Shown: piece by piece, positions 1 through 7,495 of the stretch | How the letters are laid out: each line of letters opens with the position of its first letter | Numbering within the stretch: the stretch's first letter is position 1 | Origin: Virgibacillus_O xinjiangensis | Lineage (GTDB): Bacteria > Bacillota > Bacilli > Bacillales > Amphibacillaceae | Direction of reading: 5' to 3' | Length of the DNA stretch: 64,000 nt | Assembly: GCF_042643145.1 (NCBI RefSeq) | Contig: NZ_JBHRSA010000041.1 | Span: 62,001 to 126,000, forward strand | The notes under the pieces: generated by a model | What the model saw: only the letters and a program-made list of their open reading frames with translations | Told to the model about the DNA's origin: nothing | Databases searched by the model: none | Translations under genes and position numbers: made by a program

Positions 1-102
1 CCTGCCATAATAGTTGACTGTATAAAGAATAGAAATTGCCGCAACTCCTATGGTCAACATATCCACCATAGGAGAGTAATATTTATTGATCTGCCTCCAC
101 AT
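1..102 (-). CDS. Membrane protein, N-terminal fragment cut by window edge
   Basis: An open frame runs from an ATG at 102-100 to the left edge without a stop, giving 34 residues beginning MWRQINKYYSPMVDML and then a hydrophobic stretch (about residues 15-29) that looks like a first membrane helix. A GGAGGTGAG ribosome binding site lies a few bases upstream. The fragment is too short to assign a family. The real gene continues beyond position 1. Confidence 0.5.
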   Translation of the reverse strand, partial: MWRQINKYYSPMVDMLTIGVAAISILYTVNYYGR

Positions 103-162
103 CCATCTCACCTCCATCCACCATGATTTTCTAAATAACCATGAGGTGTTTCTCAAAAAATC

Positions 163-180
163 ATCCCTGTGAGCAGGGAT
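163..180. terminator. Small hairpin, possible bidirectional terminator
   Basis: ATCCCTG, loop TGAG, CAGGGAT. It is followed by a T-rich run rightwards (TCTTTTCTTC) and by GATTTTTTGAG on the reverse strand. It lies between the truncated left gene and the SRPBCC gene, so its role is unclear. Confidence 0.4.
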
Positions 181-255
181 TCTTTTCTTCATGTCTAATC
201 AATATATATGCATCGTACTAATCGTACTATAAATATGAAGAAAAGAGGACTTTCT

Positions 256-720
256 ATGAAGAAATGGACAAAGCGAATTGATATTTCCGCTCCTATGGAA
301 AAGGTATGGAATTTATTTGATGGTGAGTTGGAGGATATGCAGAAGATCATGCCCCAAGTTATCGATCATCAACCAATTAGCATTACAGATGAAAGAACGG
401 GAAGCGTGTATCTACAGAAATATAAGGAAGGAAAACGGGTGGAAGAATATGAGGTGGAAACACTCGAATACGTCGACAGGACCGACGCCAAGAAACTGAA
501 GATTGGTTTTACATTGGCTGGCATGTTTGAGGTAACTGCCTGTTACGAATTGGAAAAGATCAGGGATGGCAGCACGACACTTATTTACACAGTGACGAAC
601 CGCCCCTTGAAATGGTTTGCAAAAGTATTCCTGTTGTTTGCTACAGATAAGGTGGTTGATGACTTCATGGTCCGTGTGAAGACGGTGGCAGAATTGGAAA
701 ACAACAAAGCGGCCTTATAG
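256..720 (+). CDS. SRPBCC (START/Bet v1-fold) family protein
   Basis: A 154-residue protein starting MKKWTKRIDISAPMEKVWNLF. The opening pattern, a beta strand with I-x-A-P-x-E-x-V-W, is typical of polyketide cyclase/SRPBCC ligand-binding proteins, which form a hydrophobic pocket. The start at 256 is chosen because AGAGGA sits six bases upstream; longer in-frame starts at 208 and 235 lack a binding site. No signal peptide or membrane helix is seen. The ligand is unknown. It is monocistronic, with a strong terminator directly after it. Confidence 0.7.
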   Translation: MKKWTKRIDISAPMEKVWNLFDGELEDMQKIMPQVIDHQPISITDERTGSVYLQKYKEGKRVEEYEVETLEYVDRTDAKKLKIGFTLAGMFEVTACYELEKIRDGSTTLIYTVTNRPLKWFAKVFLLFATDKVVDDFMVRVKTVAELENNKAAL

Positions 721-758
721 TCATAGATCCTTGATTGTGAAGGTGTAAACTCCAAAAC

Positions 759-794
759 AAAGAAAGCATCTCCCGAGAGGAAGATGCTTTCTTT
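759..794. terminator. Bidirectional terminator
   Basis: A 12-bp perfect stem (759-770 with 783-794, AAAGAAAGCATC arm) with T-rich flanks on both strands, between the convergent SRPBCC and yocH-like genes. Confidence 0.85.
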
Positions 795-803
795 TCGTAT
801 CGG

Positions 804-1613
804 TTAATCCACTATGGTCACTTCAACCGTTCTTCTGCCCCAGCTATATGCTTGATCTTTGCTAGGAACATGGACATCAATCTTGTTTCCTTTGATGGCA
901 CCACCTGTATCAGCAGCTACGGCATAGCCATAATCTTCTACATATACTTCCGTACCAAGTGGAATAACATTTGGATCAACGGCAATCACTTTTGCGTCCG
1001 GATTGGCATTCAAGTCAACACCAGTAGCAGTTACACCGGAACAACCGGCACACCCAGCGGTATAGGCAGTCGATTCAACTGTAAGTGTCTGTCCTTCTGC
1101 CTGATTGGAAGCAGGTTTTTCCTGTTTGGGTGCAGCTTCCGCTTCGGTCTTCTGTGTATTCACTTCCGCTGTCTCTGTTTCTTCCGTCGGCTCTGCTTTA
1201 GCAGCAGTTTCTGTATGTTGTTCCACAACTTGTGGTTCTGTGGTAGCGGCCTCGCCGTTCACAGCTAATTGTTCACCAGTATAGATCAAGTCGGAAGATA
1301 GATTATTCCATGCTTTCAAATCAGAAACCGTCACACCTTGGTCACTGCTGATGCTGGATAGAGTATCTCCCTGTTGTACAATATAGTAGTTTGTCTGTTC
1401 ATTCCCCTCGACTTTCAACACCTGATCAGGATATATCATGGTCGAGTTCAAATTGTTTATGTCCATCAATGCTTCTACTGTTGTATTATTATTGTTTGCA
1501 ATATTCCATAGGCTGTCACCTTTTTGAACGGTGTGGTCTGCTGCGGCTGATACGGATGTTGCAGAAATTCCTGCGATAACCAACCCTGCAAATGCGGCTA
1601 CTAACTTTCTCAT
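804..1613 (-). CDS. yocH: YocH-like cell wall protein (two LysM + 3D domain)
   Basis: A 269-residue secreted protein. It has a signal peptide (cleavage probably near the ASA at about residues 22-24), LysM repeats at about 27-70 and 75-118 that bind peptidoglycan, a Thr/Glu-rich linker, and a C-terminal 3D domain (about 178-269) with conserved acidic residues in AVAADTGGAIKG and NKIDVHV. The 3D fold is related to MltA lytic transglycosylases. The architecture and length match B. subtilis YocH, a WalRK-controlled muralytic protein. AGGGGG precedes the ATG. Repeated TGTAAY motifs upstream agree with WalR control. Confidence 0.8.
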   Translation of the reverse strand: MRKLVAAFAGLVIAGISATSVSAAADHTVQKGDSLWNIANNNNTTVEALMDINNLNSTMIYPDQVLKVEGNEQTNYYIVQQGDTLSSISSDQGVTVSDLKAWNNLSSDLIYTGEQLAVNGEAATTEPQVVEQHTETAAKAEPTEETETAEVNTQKTEAEAAPKQEKPASNQAEGQTLTVESTAYTAGCAGCSGVTATGVDLNANPDAKVIAVDPNVIPLGTEVYVEDYGYAVAADTGGAIKGNKIDVHVPSKDQAYSWGRRTVEVTIVD

Positions 1614-1634
1614 TAGGTAATCCCCCTTTTGTTT

Positions 1635-1731
1635 ATTACAGGAGTAATCGTACCATAGCCAAACCCATTCTGTGGTTACAGGGCGGTTAAGTGTAGGTTA
1701 CATGAATTACAAAATGGACAGAAATGTTACA
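1635..1731 (-). promoter_or_regulatory. Cluster of WalR-like half-sites upstream of yocH-like gene
   Basis: On the gene strand TGTAAY occurs five times in about 100 bp (complements at 1635-1640, 1675-1680, 1697-1702, 1706-1711, 1726-1731). The WalR consensus is two TGTWAH half-sites 11 bases apart. The best pair here is TGTAAC (1731-1726), N5, TGTCCA (1720-1715), with a degenerate second half. The assignment is inference from motif plus target type. Confidence 0.4.
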
Positions 1732-1819
1732 AATGGAATATATTAGATTTCATAGGTTATACATTCCAGCTTTTCTACATAGATGATATGGGGATTCTAT
1801 GTGTTTTTATATAGAAGCC

Positions 1820-2725
1820 TTACTCAGCTGGCTCCAGATCTTCGATAGATTCTATATCCATATAACCTGGCACGACCATTCCGATCCTTGCGCCTTCCAA
1901 GTTGGCACCCAGGTCCTCGAAGTCTCCTTCGTGCTCATCATAGAATTCCTTTGTCGTGGTAGGCATCCAGACCGCTACGGTTGCATCTGCATCCCCTGTG
2001 GCAACTGCCTGGTACATGACAGACACATCTGCCGGTGTCACTGTTACATCATATCCTTTTCCTTCCATGACTTCAGCTACAGCATAGGTGGAGGTAAGCT
2101 CGGAATCCCATTGGGTCGTTACCAATTCCACTTCTATCCCGTCAACTTCTTCCACACCTTTTGTCCATGCTTCTGACTTATCTTGGTTGTCATGCACCCA
2201 TTGACGGGAAAGTTCTTCAATATCTCCGCCAGTCTGCTCCGCTTCAAGCATAATGCCTTCCATATCTTCTACTTCCCATTCAAACTGATCTAGTATTTTA
2301 TAAGCCCCTGGTTTCTCTTCTTTCAATCCTATACGGGCAAGTGTCCTGATTTCTTCTGCCTCACCATATACTCCCTTAGGATCTTCCAGATACTTTAAAT
2401 CCGGATATTCGGCGAACATCCAATGGGGATTCCATCCAGTTACTACGATTGGTTCCTCCTGATCAATGGCTTCGCGCAGTTCAGCCATCATGGCAGCTGT
2501 TGATGATTGTTCAAGCTCCCAACCTGTTAGATTGCTATACTCACTTAAAACTTCTTCGGTTGTTACGGTTACCCCTGCACCAGGTTCAATACCTGTGATT
2601 TGATAGTCCATCTGCTCACCATAGCTCATAGGCTCTTCGTTGCTAGAGTTTCCCTCTTCTCCAGTCCCACATGCGGACAAAATCATCAGGGATGTTAGAA
2701 CGATGGGTGTAAGAATCTTTCTCAT
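1820..2725 (-). CDS. Orphan glycine-betaine-type (OpuAC) binding lipoprotein, permuted halves
   Basis: A 301-residue substrate-binding lipoprotein. It has a signal peptide with lipobox LSAC (Cys19), so it is anchored outside the membrane. The order of the halves is unusual: residues about 40-180 (IVVTGWNPHWMFA, LEDPKGVYG) resemble the second half of ProX-type proteins, while about 200-300 (TTQWDSELTSTYAVAEV, AVWMPTT, ARIGMVVPGYM) resemble the first. Such rearranged OpuAC proteins are known in Bacillus. Trp residues suit a quaternary-ammonium cage. No ATPase or permease gene is adjacent, so it must act with a distant OpuA-type transporter. AAGGAG precedes the start. Confidence 0.8.
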   Translation of the reverse strand: MRKILTPIVLTSLMILSACGTGEEGNSSNEEPMSYGEQMDYQITGIEPGAGVTVTTEEVLSEYSNLTGWELEQSSTAAMMAELREAIDQEEPIVVTGWNPHWMFAEYPDLKYLEDPKGVYGEAEEIRTLARIGLKEEKPGAYKILDQFEWEVEDMEGIMLEAEQTGGDIEELSRQWVHDNQDKSEAWTKGVEEVDGIEVELVTTQWDSELTSTYAVAEVMEGKGYDVTVTPADVSVMYQAVATGDADATVAVWMPTTTKEFYDEHEGDFEDLGANLEGARIGMVVPGYMDIESIEDLEPAE

Positions 2726-2973
2726 AATAAATATGATGCTCCTTTCAACTATGTATTGAGTTCCCCCCTAATGAACATAACATAAATTTATTTCGAAGTA
2801 TGAAATAATGTTTGGAATGTTGGAATATTAGAATTTGATTAAGGGTTTCACTAGGCTCATAGAGAACGTCTGTGACATGGATGACACCGGACATTTCTGG
2901 GTAAAGTAGTTGTGATATTTCCTTTGTTCTACTATATTTGGACTGGAAGTTCATTAATAAAGGGGGGTTCTCC

Positions 2974-3972
2974 ATGGAGTACCGCAATCTTGGAAATACA
3001 GGCTTAAAAGTAAGTGTCCTCTCCCTTGGCACCATGACATTTGGAGAAGATTGGAATATTGGCTTTGGAGACCAGGCAAAAGCAGATCACATGGTAGATA
3101 TGGCAATGGACGCTGGAATCAATCTTTTTGATACGGCAGATGTCTACAATAATGGTGTATCAGAAGAAATGCTTGGAAAAGCCATCAAAAACAAACGCCA
3201 GAATCTTATTCTGTCAACAAAAGTATTAGAAGCGATGAGTGATGATGTTAATGACCGCGGCCTCAGCCGCTTCCATATTATGAACTCGTTAGAAAACAGT
3301 CTACGGCGTCTAGGAACGGATTATATCGATCTCTATCAACTTCATGGATTTGATTCTACTACCCCGTTAGAAGAAACATTACGGGCTCTGGAAGATGCCG
3401 TAAAGCAAGGAAAAGTGCGTTATATCGGGGTATCCAACCATGCTGCATGGCAGATGGCGAAAGGACTCGGCATCTCCGATAAAAACGGATGGGCCAGATA
3501 TGCAACGGCCCAGATGCATTACAGCTTGATCAACCGGGACTTGGAGCATGAAGTCATCCCACTTGCCCAGGAAGAAGGATTGGGCATCCTTGTCTGGAGC
3601 CCCTTGAATGGCGGCTACTTGACTGGGAAATACCATAACAACCACTCCCCCTCGGAAGGACGTTTTGCCAATCAGGATTCCGGACACTTTCCGCCCATTC
3701 CAGATATTCAAAAGGCGGACGACATTGTAAGGAAATTAGTGGAAATCAGTGAAAACCATAGGACAGGACCGGCTGAAATTGCCTTGGCTTGGCTGATGAA
3801 TCGCCCGGGTGTCAGTTCCGTCCTCATCGGTTCCAGAAAGCTTGAACAACTCGAATCAAATCTGAAAGCGGCTGATATCAAATTAACACAAAAAGAGATG
3901 GAAGCCCTCCACGCTGTCAGTGAACCAAGGATTCCCTATCCTCAGTGGATGATCAATATGCAAGGACTATAA
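2974..3972 (+). CDS. Aldo/keto reductase
   Basis: A 332-residue NADPH-dependent oxidoreductase of the AKR (beta/alpha)8-barrel family. The catalytic tetrad is visible as Asp53 (LFDTAD), Tyr58, Lys83 (STK) and His124 (QLH). C-terminal cofactor-binding signature residues occur in SSVLIGSRKLEQLESNL. Length and the opening MEYRNLGNTGLKVS place it near the voltage-gated K-channel beta-subunit/YghZ-type AKRs. The ATG at 2974 follows GGGGGG; the upstream in-frame start at 2938 lacks a site. The substrate is unknown. Single gene closed by a strong terminator. Confidence 0.85.
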   Translation: MEYRNLGNTGLKVSVLSLGTMTFGEDWNIGFGDQAKADHMVDMAMDAGINLFDTADVYNNGVSEEMLGKAIKNKRQNLILSTKVLEAMSDDVNDRGLSRFHIMNSLENSLRRLGTDYIDLYQLHGFDSTTPLEETLRALEDAVKQGKVRYIGVSNHAAWQMAKGLGISDKNGWARYATAQMHYSLINRDLEHEVIPLAQEEGLGILVWSPLNGGYLTGKYHNNHSPSEGRFANQDSGHFPPIPDIQKADDIVRKLVEISENHRTGPAEIALAWLMNRPGVSSVLIGSRKLEQLESNLKAADIKLTQKEMEALHAVSEPRIPYPQWMINMQGL

Positions 3973-3976
3973 AAAG

Positions 3977-4019
3977 AAAAGGAGCAACCATCCCCTTACC
4001 GGGCATGGTTGCTCCTTTT
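3977..4019. terminator. Bidirectional terminator
   Basis: A 15-bp perfect stem (AAAAGGAGCAACCAT, 3977-3991 with 4005-4019) between the convergent aldo/keto reductase and azoR genes, with A/T runs on both sides. Confidence 0.9.
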
Positions 4020-4032
4020 ATGCATTTAATAT

Positions 4033-4668
4033 TTAAGCTTCCTGGAAAGCCAACTTGGATGCTGATTCGCTTACTCTTTGCAGTCCTTCTTTTACAATTT
4101 CTTCCGCTTTCTCTGGCATGGCATTATGGCCTTCAATGATTACTTCATCGATGACCTCCATTCCAAACATACCGGAAAGGATATTGCGCATATAATCAAC
4201 AGCCATTTCCATTGGTGCCATTTCCGGAGCAGAGTAGACTCCGCCCCGTGCATTCAGTAGAATGATCTTTTTATCGTCCATCAATGGGACAAGATTTCCT
4301 TCTGCATCATATTTAAACGAGAATCCTGCTTCGGCAATGTAATCGATGAATGTCTGCAATTTCGCAGGGATGGTGAAATTCCACAATGGGAAGGCAAATA
4401 CAAGCACATCTGCACGGATTACTGCATCTTTGGCTCGTTGTTTGGCAGCAAGAATCTTCTGTTCCACTTCGTTCATGTCCTCTTCCTTATCGAGCTTCCC
4501 CAGTGCATTCAAGAGATCCTGGCCGAAGTAAGGCATCTCTTCTTCAAAGATATCGAAAGTAGAGACATTAAAGTCTTTATTGTCTTTCACTTGCTCCATG
4601 AAAGCCTCATACATTTTGGTAGAGATTCCTTCTGGACGGTTGTTTGCTTTGACTACTAATATATTCAT
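4033..4668 (-). CDS. azoR: FMN-dependent NADH:quinone reductase/azoreductase
   Basis: A 211-residue flavodoxin-fold protein. The N-terminal MNILVVKANNRPEGIST phosphate-binding loop, FAFPLWNFTIPAKLQTFIDY (about residues 90-115) and NARGGVYS are hallmarks of the AzoR family. It reduces quinones and azo compounds with NADH and FMN in the cytosol and protects against electrophilic quinones. In B. subtilis the paralogues AzoR1 and AzoR2 are repressed by YodB and MhqR. Here an inverted repeat overlaps the promoter, which fits such control. A GGAGG-like site precedes the ATG. Confidence 0.9.
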   Translation of the reverse strand: MNILVVKANNRPEGISTKMYEAFMEQVKDNKDFNVSTFDIFEEEMPYFGQDLLNALGKLDKEEDMNEVEQKILAAKQRAKDAVIRADVLVFAFPLWNFTIPAKLQTFIDYIAEAGFSFKYDAEGNLVPLMDDKKIILLNARGGVYSAPEMAPMEMAVDYMRNILSGMFGMEVIDEVIIEGHNAMPEKAEEIVKEGLQRVSESASKLAFQEA

Positions 4669-4719
4669 ATTATTTCCTCCATGTCAGTTAAATCTGTGAA
4701 GCTAGTATGTTAAACACTG

Positions 4720-4754
4720 ATACTTATTATAAATAACTAAGTATATTAAAGCAA
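4720..4754 (-). promoter_or_regulatory. azoR promoter with overlapping inverted repeat
   Basis: Reverse strand: -35 TTGCTT (4754-4749), 17-bp spacer, -10 TATAAT (4731-4726). An inverted repeat, ATACTTA (4720-4726), N11, TAAGTAT (4738-4744), covers the -10 and part of the spacer. Its TACTTA/TAAGTA arms recall operators of DUF24/MarR-type quinone sensors such as YodB. The regulator identity is inference. Confidence 0.6.
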
Positions 4755-4833
4755 GGGGATTATCTCACACAGTATTTTCCATACATCTTCCTTAACTGTA
4801 TTCTGAAAAATGTCGAAAAAGGCAAAAAAACGG

Positions 4834-4862
4834 TTGATTATACAAGCGCTTTCACTTACAAT
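4834..4862 (+). promoter_or_regulatory. Sigma-A promoter with cre-like site 1
   Basis: -35 TTGATT (4834-4839), 17-bp spacer, -10 TACAAT (4857-4862). The spacer contains TACAAGCGCTTTCA (4841-4854), which matches the CcpA cre consensus TGWAANCGNTNWCA except at position 2. A repressor bound here would block RNA polymerase directly, as expected for carbon catabolite repression of a sugar transporter. A LacI-family local regulator could use the same type of sequence. Confidence 0.65.
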
Positions 4863-4950
4863 AACGGTAACATTTTAATTTGCTTGCCAAACAAACTAAC
4901 TTAGAAGGCTTTACTCATCCGCGTGAAGGTCGAATTTTTTTAAACCAATA

Positions 4951-4964
4951 GGTAAGCGCTAACA
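4951..4964 (+). promoter_or_regulatory. cre-like site 2
   Basis: GGTAAGCGCTAACA matches the cre consensus except for its first base. It lies in the predicted 5' leader, about 110 bp after site 1 and immediately before the ribosome binding site of the leader ORF. Confidence 0.5.
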
Positions 4965-4977
4965 AAGGAGGGTTTGT

Positions 4978-5028
4978 ATGTCTTGTTCATCCATCTACGA
5001 ACAGCATATGACCATACAGAATAAATAG
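4978..5028 (+). CDS. 16-residue leader ORF upstream of the GPH symporter
   Basis: ATG at 4978 preceded by AAAGGAGGG five bases upstream, a near-perfect Shine-Dalgarno, and closed by TAG at 5026-5028. It encodes MSCSSIYEQHMTIQNK. It lies between the predicted promoter and the transporter, whose own GGAGG and ATG follow 52 bp later. No family is recognised. It could be a regulatory leader peptide, a translated upstream ORF, or the remnant of a lost first gene. The strong binding site makes translation likely; function is unknown. Confidence 0.45.
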   Translation: MSCSSIYEQHMTIQNK

Positions 5029-5040
5029 CTTACTAAACTT

Positions 5041-5054
5041 TGAAAACGATTTCC
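5041..5054 (+). promoter_or_regulatory. cre-like site 3
   Basis: TGAAAACGATTTCC, matching the cre consensus except for the last base. It is located between the leader ORF and the transporter start. With sites at 4841 and 4951 it forms a series spaced about 110 and 90 bp. Confidence 0.45.
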
Positions 5055-5080
5055 CACTTTAAGACACTGGAGGTAATACT

Positions 5081-6556
5081 ATGGCAAATACAGCTTCAGC
5101 AAACGGCCAGCAATATAATTCTGCCAAACTCTGGCAAATCGCCCTTTTTGCCCTTAATAACACTGCAACAAACTTGTATTTATTCATTATTGGTTTCGTA
5201 TCTTATTATGCAACTGGTGTCGCCGGACTGACGGTTGTAGTAGTCAGTGCTGTCATCGGGTTGAGCAGAGTATTCGATGCTATTACAGATCCGATTATCG
5301 GCTACATCATCGATAAAACGGAGTCGAAATTCGGTAAATTCAAGCCGCTAATGCTGCTTGGAAATCTAATTCTCGCCAGCTCGGTACTCATTATGTATAA
5401 TGTCACGCATTCCTTACCGCAAGCCATGCAGCTGCCTTTCTTCATTATGATGTATGCCATCTATATTATTGGATATACATTCCAAACTGCCTGTACGAAA
5501 GCGGCCCAAACCGTTTTGACCAACGATCCGAAACAGCGTCCATTGTTCAGTATTTTTGATGCCACCTATAATATCGGGGTATTTACAGGCGGGCAGATTT
5601 TTGTTGCCTCCTATCTGGTGGGCAAACACGGTGACTTTACCATGTCCTTGTTCACCGAATTGAATACCTACGCAATTGTTACAGCAGGTATCTTTACCAT
5701 TCTGGCTGTGATCGCCATCAATAACAGGGATAGAAAAGAGTATTATGGACTCGCTGATGCCACCGTCCAAACCAGATTCCGTGACTACTGGCCGATCCTT
5801 AAAGGAAACAGGCCGATGCAAATGTTGGTCATCGCAGCGTCTACGGACAAAATTGCTGGTATGGTTCTCAGGCAGCCTGCCGTCTACATTATGTTTTTCG
5901 GAATCATGATCGGTGATTACGCACTCAGTGGAACCATTTCTTTGATTACCATTGTTCCAACGCTTTTGATTACATTCCTCGGAGTTAAAATTGCAACAAA
6001 AACAGGTTTAAAAAGTGCACTGGTGAAAGCAACATGGCTTGGGATCATCACAGCTTCCCTGCTGATTGTATTCTTCCTGCTCATTGAACCTACAACAATT
6101 TCTCTTGAGAACATCGGTTTGACTACCTTGATTTTCCTTCTCCTCTATGCAATATTGAGAGGTATTGAAAGCTTGACACCTGCGATCGTCATTCCAATGA
6201 TTGCAGATGTATCCGACTATGAGACCTATAAGACAGGACGCTACGTACCAGGAATGCTCGGAACCATCTTCTCCTTCATCGATAAGGCGATGTCTTCCTT
6301 GGCACCGGCACTTGTAGGTATTACTGTAGGATTCATAGGGTATGAAAATGAATTCCCACAATTAGGAGAAGCTTTGACCACTCCATTACTGATCGCAACG
6401 ATGGTATTGATGTTCGGTATTCCAATTGTCGGCTGGATCATTACCCTTACTGCCATGCACTTCTATCATTTAGATGATAAGAAAATGAAAGAAGTGCAGA
6501 CAGAAATTGCAGCAGTCAAAGAAAAAATGAAAGAAGAAGGTACAACGGCTATATAA
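5081..6556 (+). CDS. GPH-family (MelB-like) sugar:cation symporter
   Basis: A 491-residue, twelve-helix MFS protein of the glycoside-pentoside-hexuronide:cation symporter family. The family signature appears early as RVFDAITDPIIGYIIDKT (about residues 66-83), containing the Asp residues used for cation coupling, followed by KFGKFKPLMLLG. A second motif, DVSDYETYKTGRY, lies near residue 375. It imports a glycoside, pentoside or hexuronide with Na+ or H+; the sugar cannot be told because no catabolic gene is adjacent. The start follows GGAGGTAATACT. Three cre-like sites and a leader ORF lie upstream. Confidence 0.85.
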   Translation: MANTASANGQQYNSAKLWQIALFALNNTATNLYLFIIGFVSYYATGVAGLTVVVVSAVIGLSRVFDAITDPIIGYIIDKTESKFGKFKPLMLLGNLILASSVLIMYNVTHSLPQAMQLPFFIMMYAIYIIGYTFQTACTKAAQTVLTNDPKQRPLFSIFDATYNIGVFTGGQIFVASYLVGKHGDFTMSLFTELNTYAIVTAGIFTILAVIAINNRDRKEYYGLADATVQTRFRDYWPILKGNRPMQMLVIAASTDKIAGMVLRQPAVYIMFFGIMIGDYALSGTISLITIVPTLLITFLGVKIATKTGLKSALVKATWLGIITASLLIVFFLLIEPTTISLENIGLTTLIFLLLYAILRGIESLTPAIVIPMIADVSDYETYKTGRYVPGMLGTIFSFIDKAMSSLAPALVGITVGFIGYENEFPQLGEALTTPLLIATMVLMFGIPIVGWIITLTAMHFYHLDDKKMKEVQTEIAAVKEKMKEEGTTAI

Positions 6557-6563
6557 GGTGAAT

Positions 6564-6595
6564 GATACTCCCCTTCCGAGGGGGGTATTCTTTTT
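6564..6595 (+). terminator. Terminator after the symporter
   Basis: GATACTCCCC (6564-6573) pairs with GGGGGGTATT (6580-6589), including G-T pairs, around loop TTCCGA, followed by CTTTTTG. Confidence 0.8.
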
Positions 6596-6647
6596 GTCCA
6601 AAAAGATGGGGCAATGACCCGCGGCAATGGCTCATCCGCGGACAGGG

Positions 6648-6971
6648 TTATTCTATATATACATCCAGCACCTGGTCGGCCATGATTTTTCCTTGTCCTT
6701 CCAGTTGGATACAGTTGTCGAGAGGATTTATTCGGGAGATTTTTCCCTTTGCCGTCAAGTAATCCCGGCCATTATAATACTTGATCTCCACAGGAAGGCT
6801 GTCATGAGCGGCCATCTGCAATACCCTGTTGATTTCTGTCAGCTTCTGTTCATCCAAAATGGGCATTGGCCTGGCCTCCCTATCCTCCCACATATCTTTC
6901 AACATCTGGATATGCTCAGGAAGCATCAGAGAGGTCCACTTCATATTTCCGCGATCATTTACTTTTCCCAT
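6648..6971 (-). CDS. YolD-like protein
   Basis: A 107-residue protein starting MGKVNDRGNMKWTSLMLPEHI. The family features are the N-terminal RG-x-x-KW-x-x-x-MLPEH motif and a C-terminal Sm-like beta region (INPLDNCIQLEG). YolD proteins often accompany SOS-induced Y-family polymerases (UvrX, YqjW) in Bacillus; no polymerase is next to it here. Its ATG overlaps the stop of the upstream WYL gene by one base (TAATG), so the two are translationally coupled. The tandem LexA-like boxes upstream support an SOS link. Confidence 0.75.
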   Translation of the reverse strand: MGKVNDRGNMKWTSLMLPEHIQMLKDMWEDREARPMPILDEQKLTEINRVLQMAAHDSLPVEIKYYNGRDYLTAKGKISRINPLDNCIQLEGQGKIMADQVLDVYIE

Positions 6972-7186
6972 TATGCTCCCACCTTTCTTCGGACTGGGTA
7001 GGCCGATAGAATCCGGTCCAATTTGAATTTGCGCACCTCTTTTTTGGTATAGCAATAAGCGAGAACATACTCCCCCTCCACTTTTACTACTCGGATGATC
7101 CGCTGGGAAATTTGGCCGTTTCCAGATAGATAAATCATCTCCAGCTTCTGTGTGCCACCCGAAATACGTGTAAATAATTCTTTCAT
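6971..7186 (-). CDS. Small WYL-domain-like protein
   Basis: A 71-residue protein starting MKELFTRISGGTQKLEMIYL. The central pattern, I-x-Y, S-x-R-I, a strand ending VLAYCYTKKEVRKFKLDRI, is the core of a WYL domain, a module that in larger regulators binds nucleic acids or ligands and often acts in DNA-damage or phage-defence control. There is no DNA-binding helix-turn-helix, so it is a stand-alone WYL module. AAGGAGGGG precedes the start. First gene of a two-gene operon with the YolD-like gene. Confidence 0.65.
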   Translation of the reverse strand: MKELFTRISGGTQKLEMIYLSGNGQISQRIIRVVKVEGEYVLAYCYTKKEVRKFKLDRILSAYPVRRKVGA

Positions 7187-7203
7187 GGATGCCCCTCCTT
7201 CAA

Positions 7204-7260
7204 GAACTGTTGTTCCGAACCTTTGTTCTTATCATAACACGAACGAAAAATTTTATGCAA
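7204..7260 (-). promoter_or_regulatory. SOS-type promoter: tandem LexA-like boxes
   Basis: Reverse strand: -35 TTGCAT (7260-7255), 18-bp spacer, -10 TATGAT (7236-7231). Directly downstream lie two GAAC-N4-GTTC boxes, 7217-7228 (as CGAACCTTTGTTCT at 7216-7229) and 7204-7215. The Bacillus LexA/DinR consensus is CGAAC-N4-GTTCG. Both boxes cover the likely transcription start of the WYL-YolD operon, an ideal repressor position. Neither is a full match at the outermost bases. Confidence 0.6.
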
Positions 7261-7495
7261 CGTAAATCTCTGTCATATTGAAGCGCTAAATGTGTGGCTA
7301 AAACATCAAGTGTGGCGGGAGATAGAGGCTGAATAACCAATTATTTGTCTAGTTTTATCACTTGTCTACTTTCGTAGAACAGTGACTTCTTTTGTGGAAA
7401 CCATTGATTCCGTTAGAAAAGGTTGCCATAATGAATTTGTTGGGCCACCAAATAAATAAATCTGTACGATTGAAAATGTAGAGGGGAAAAATATA

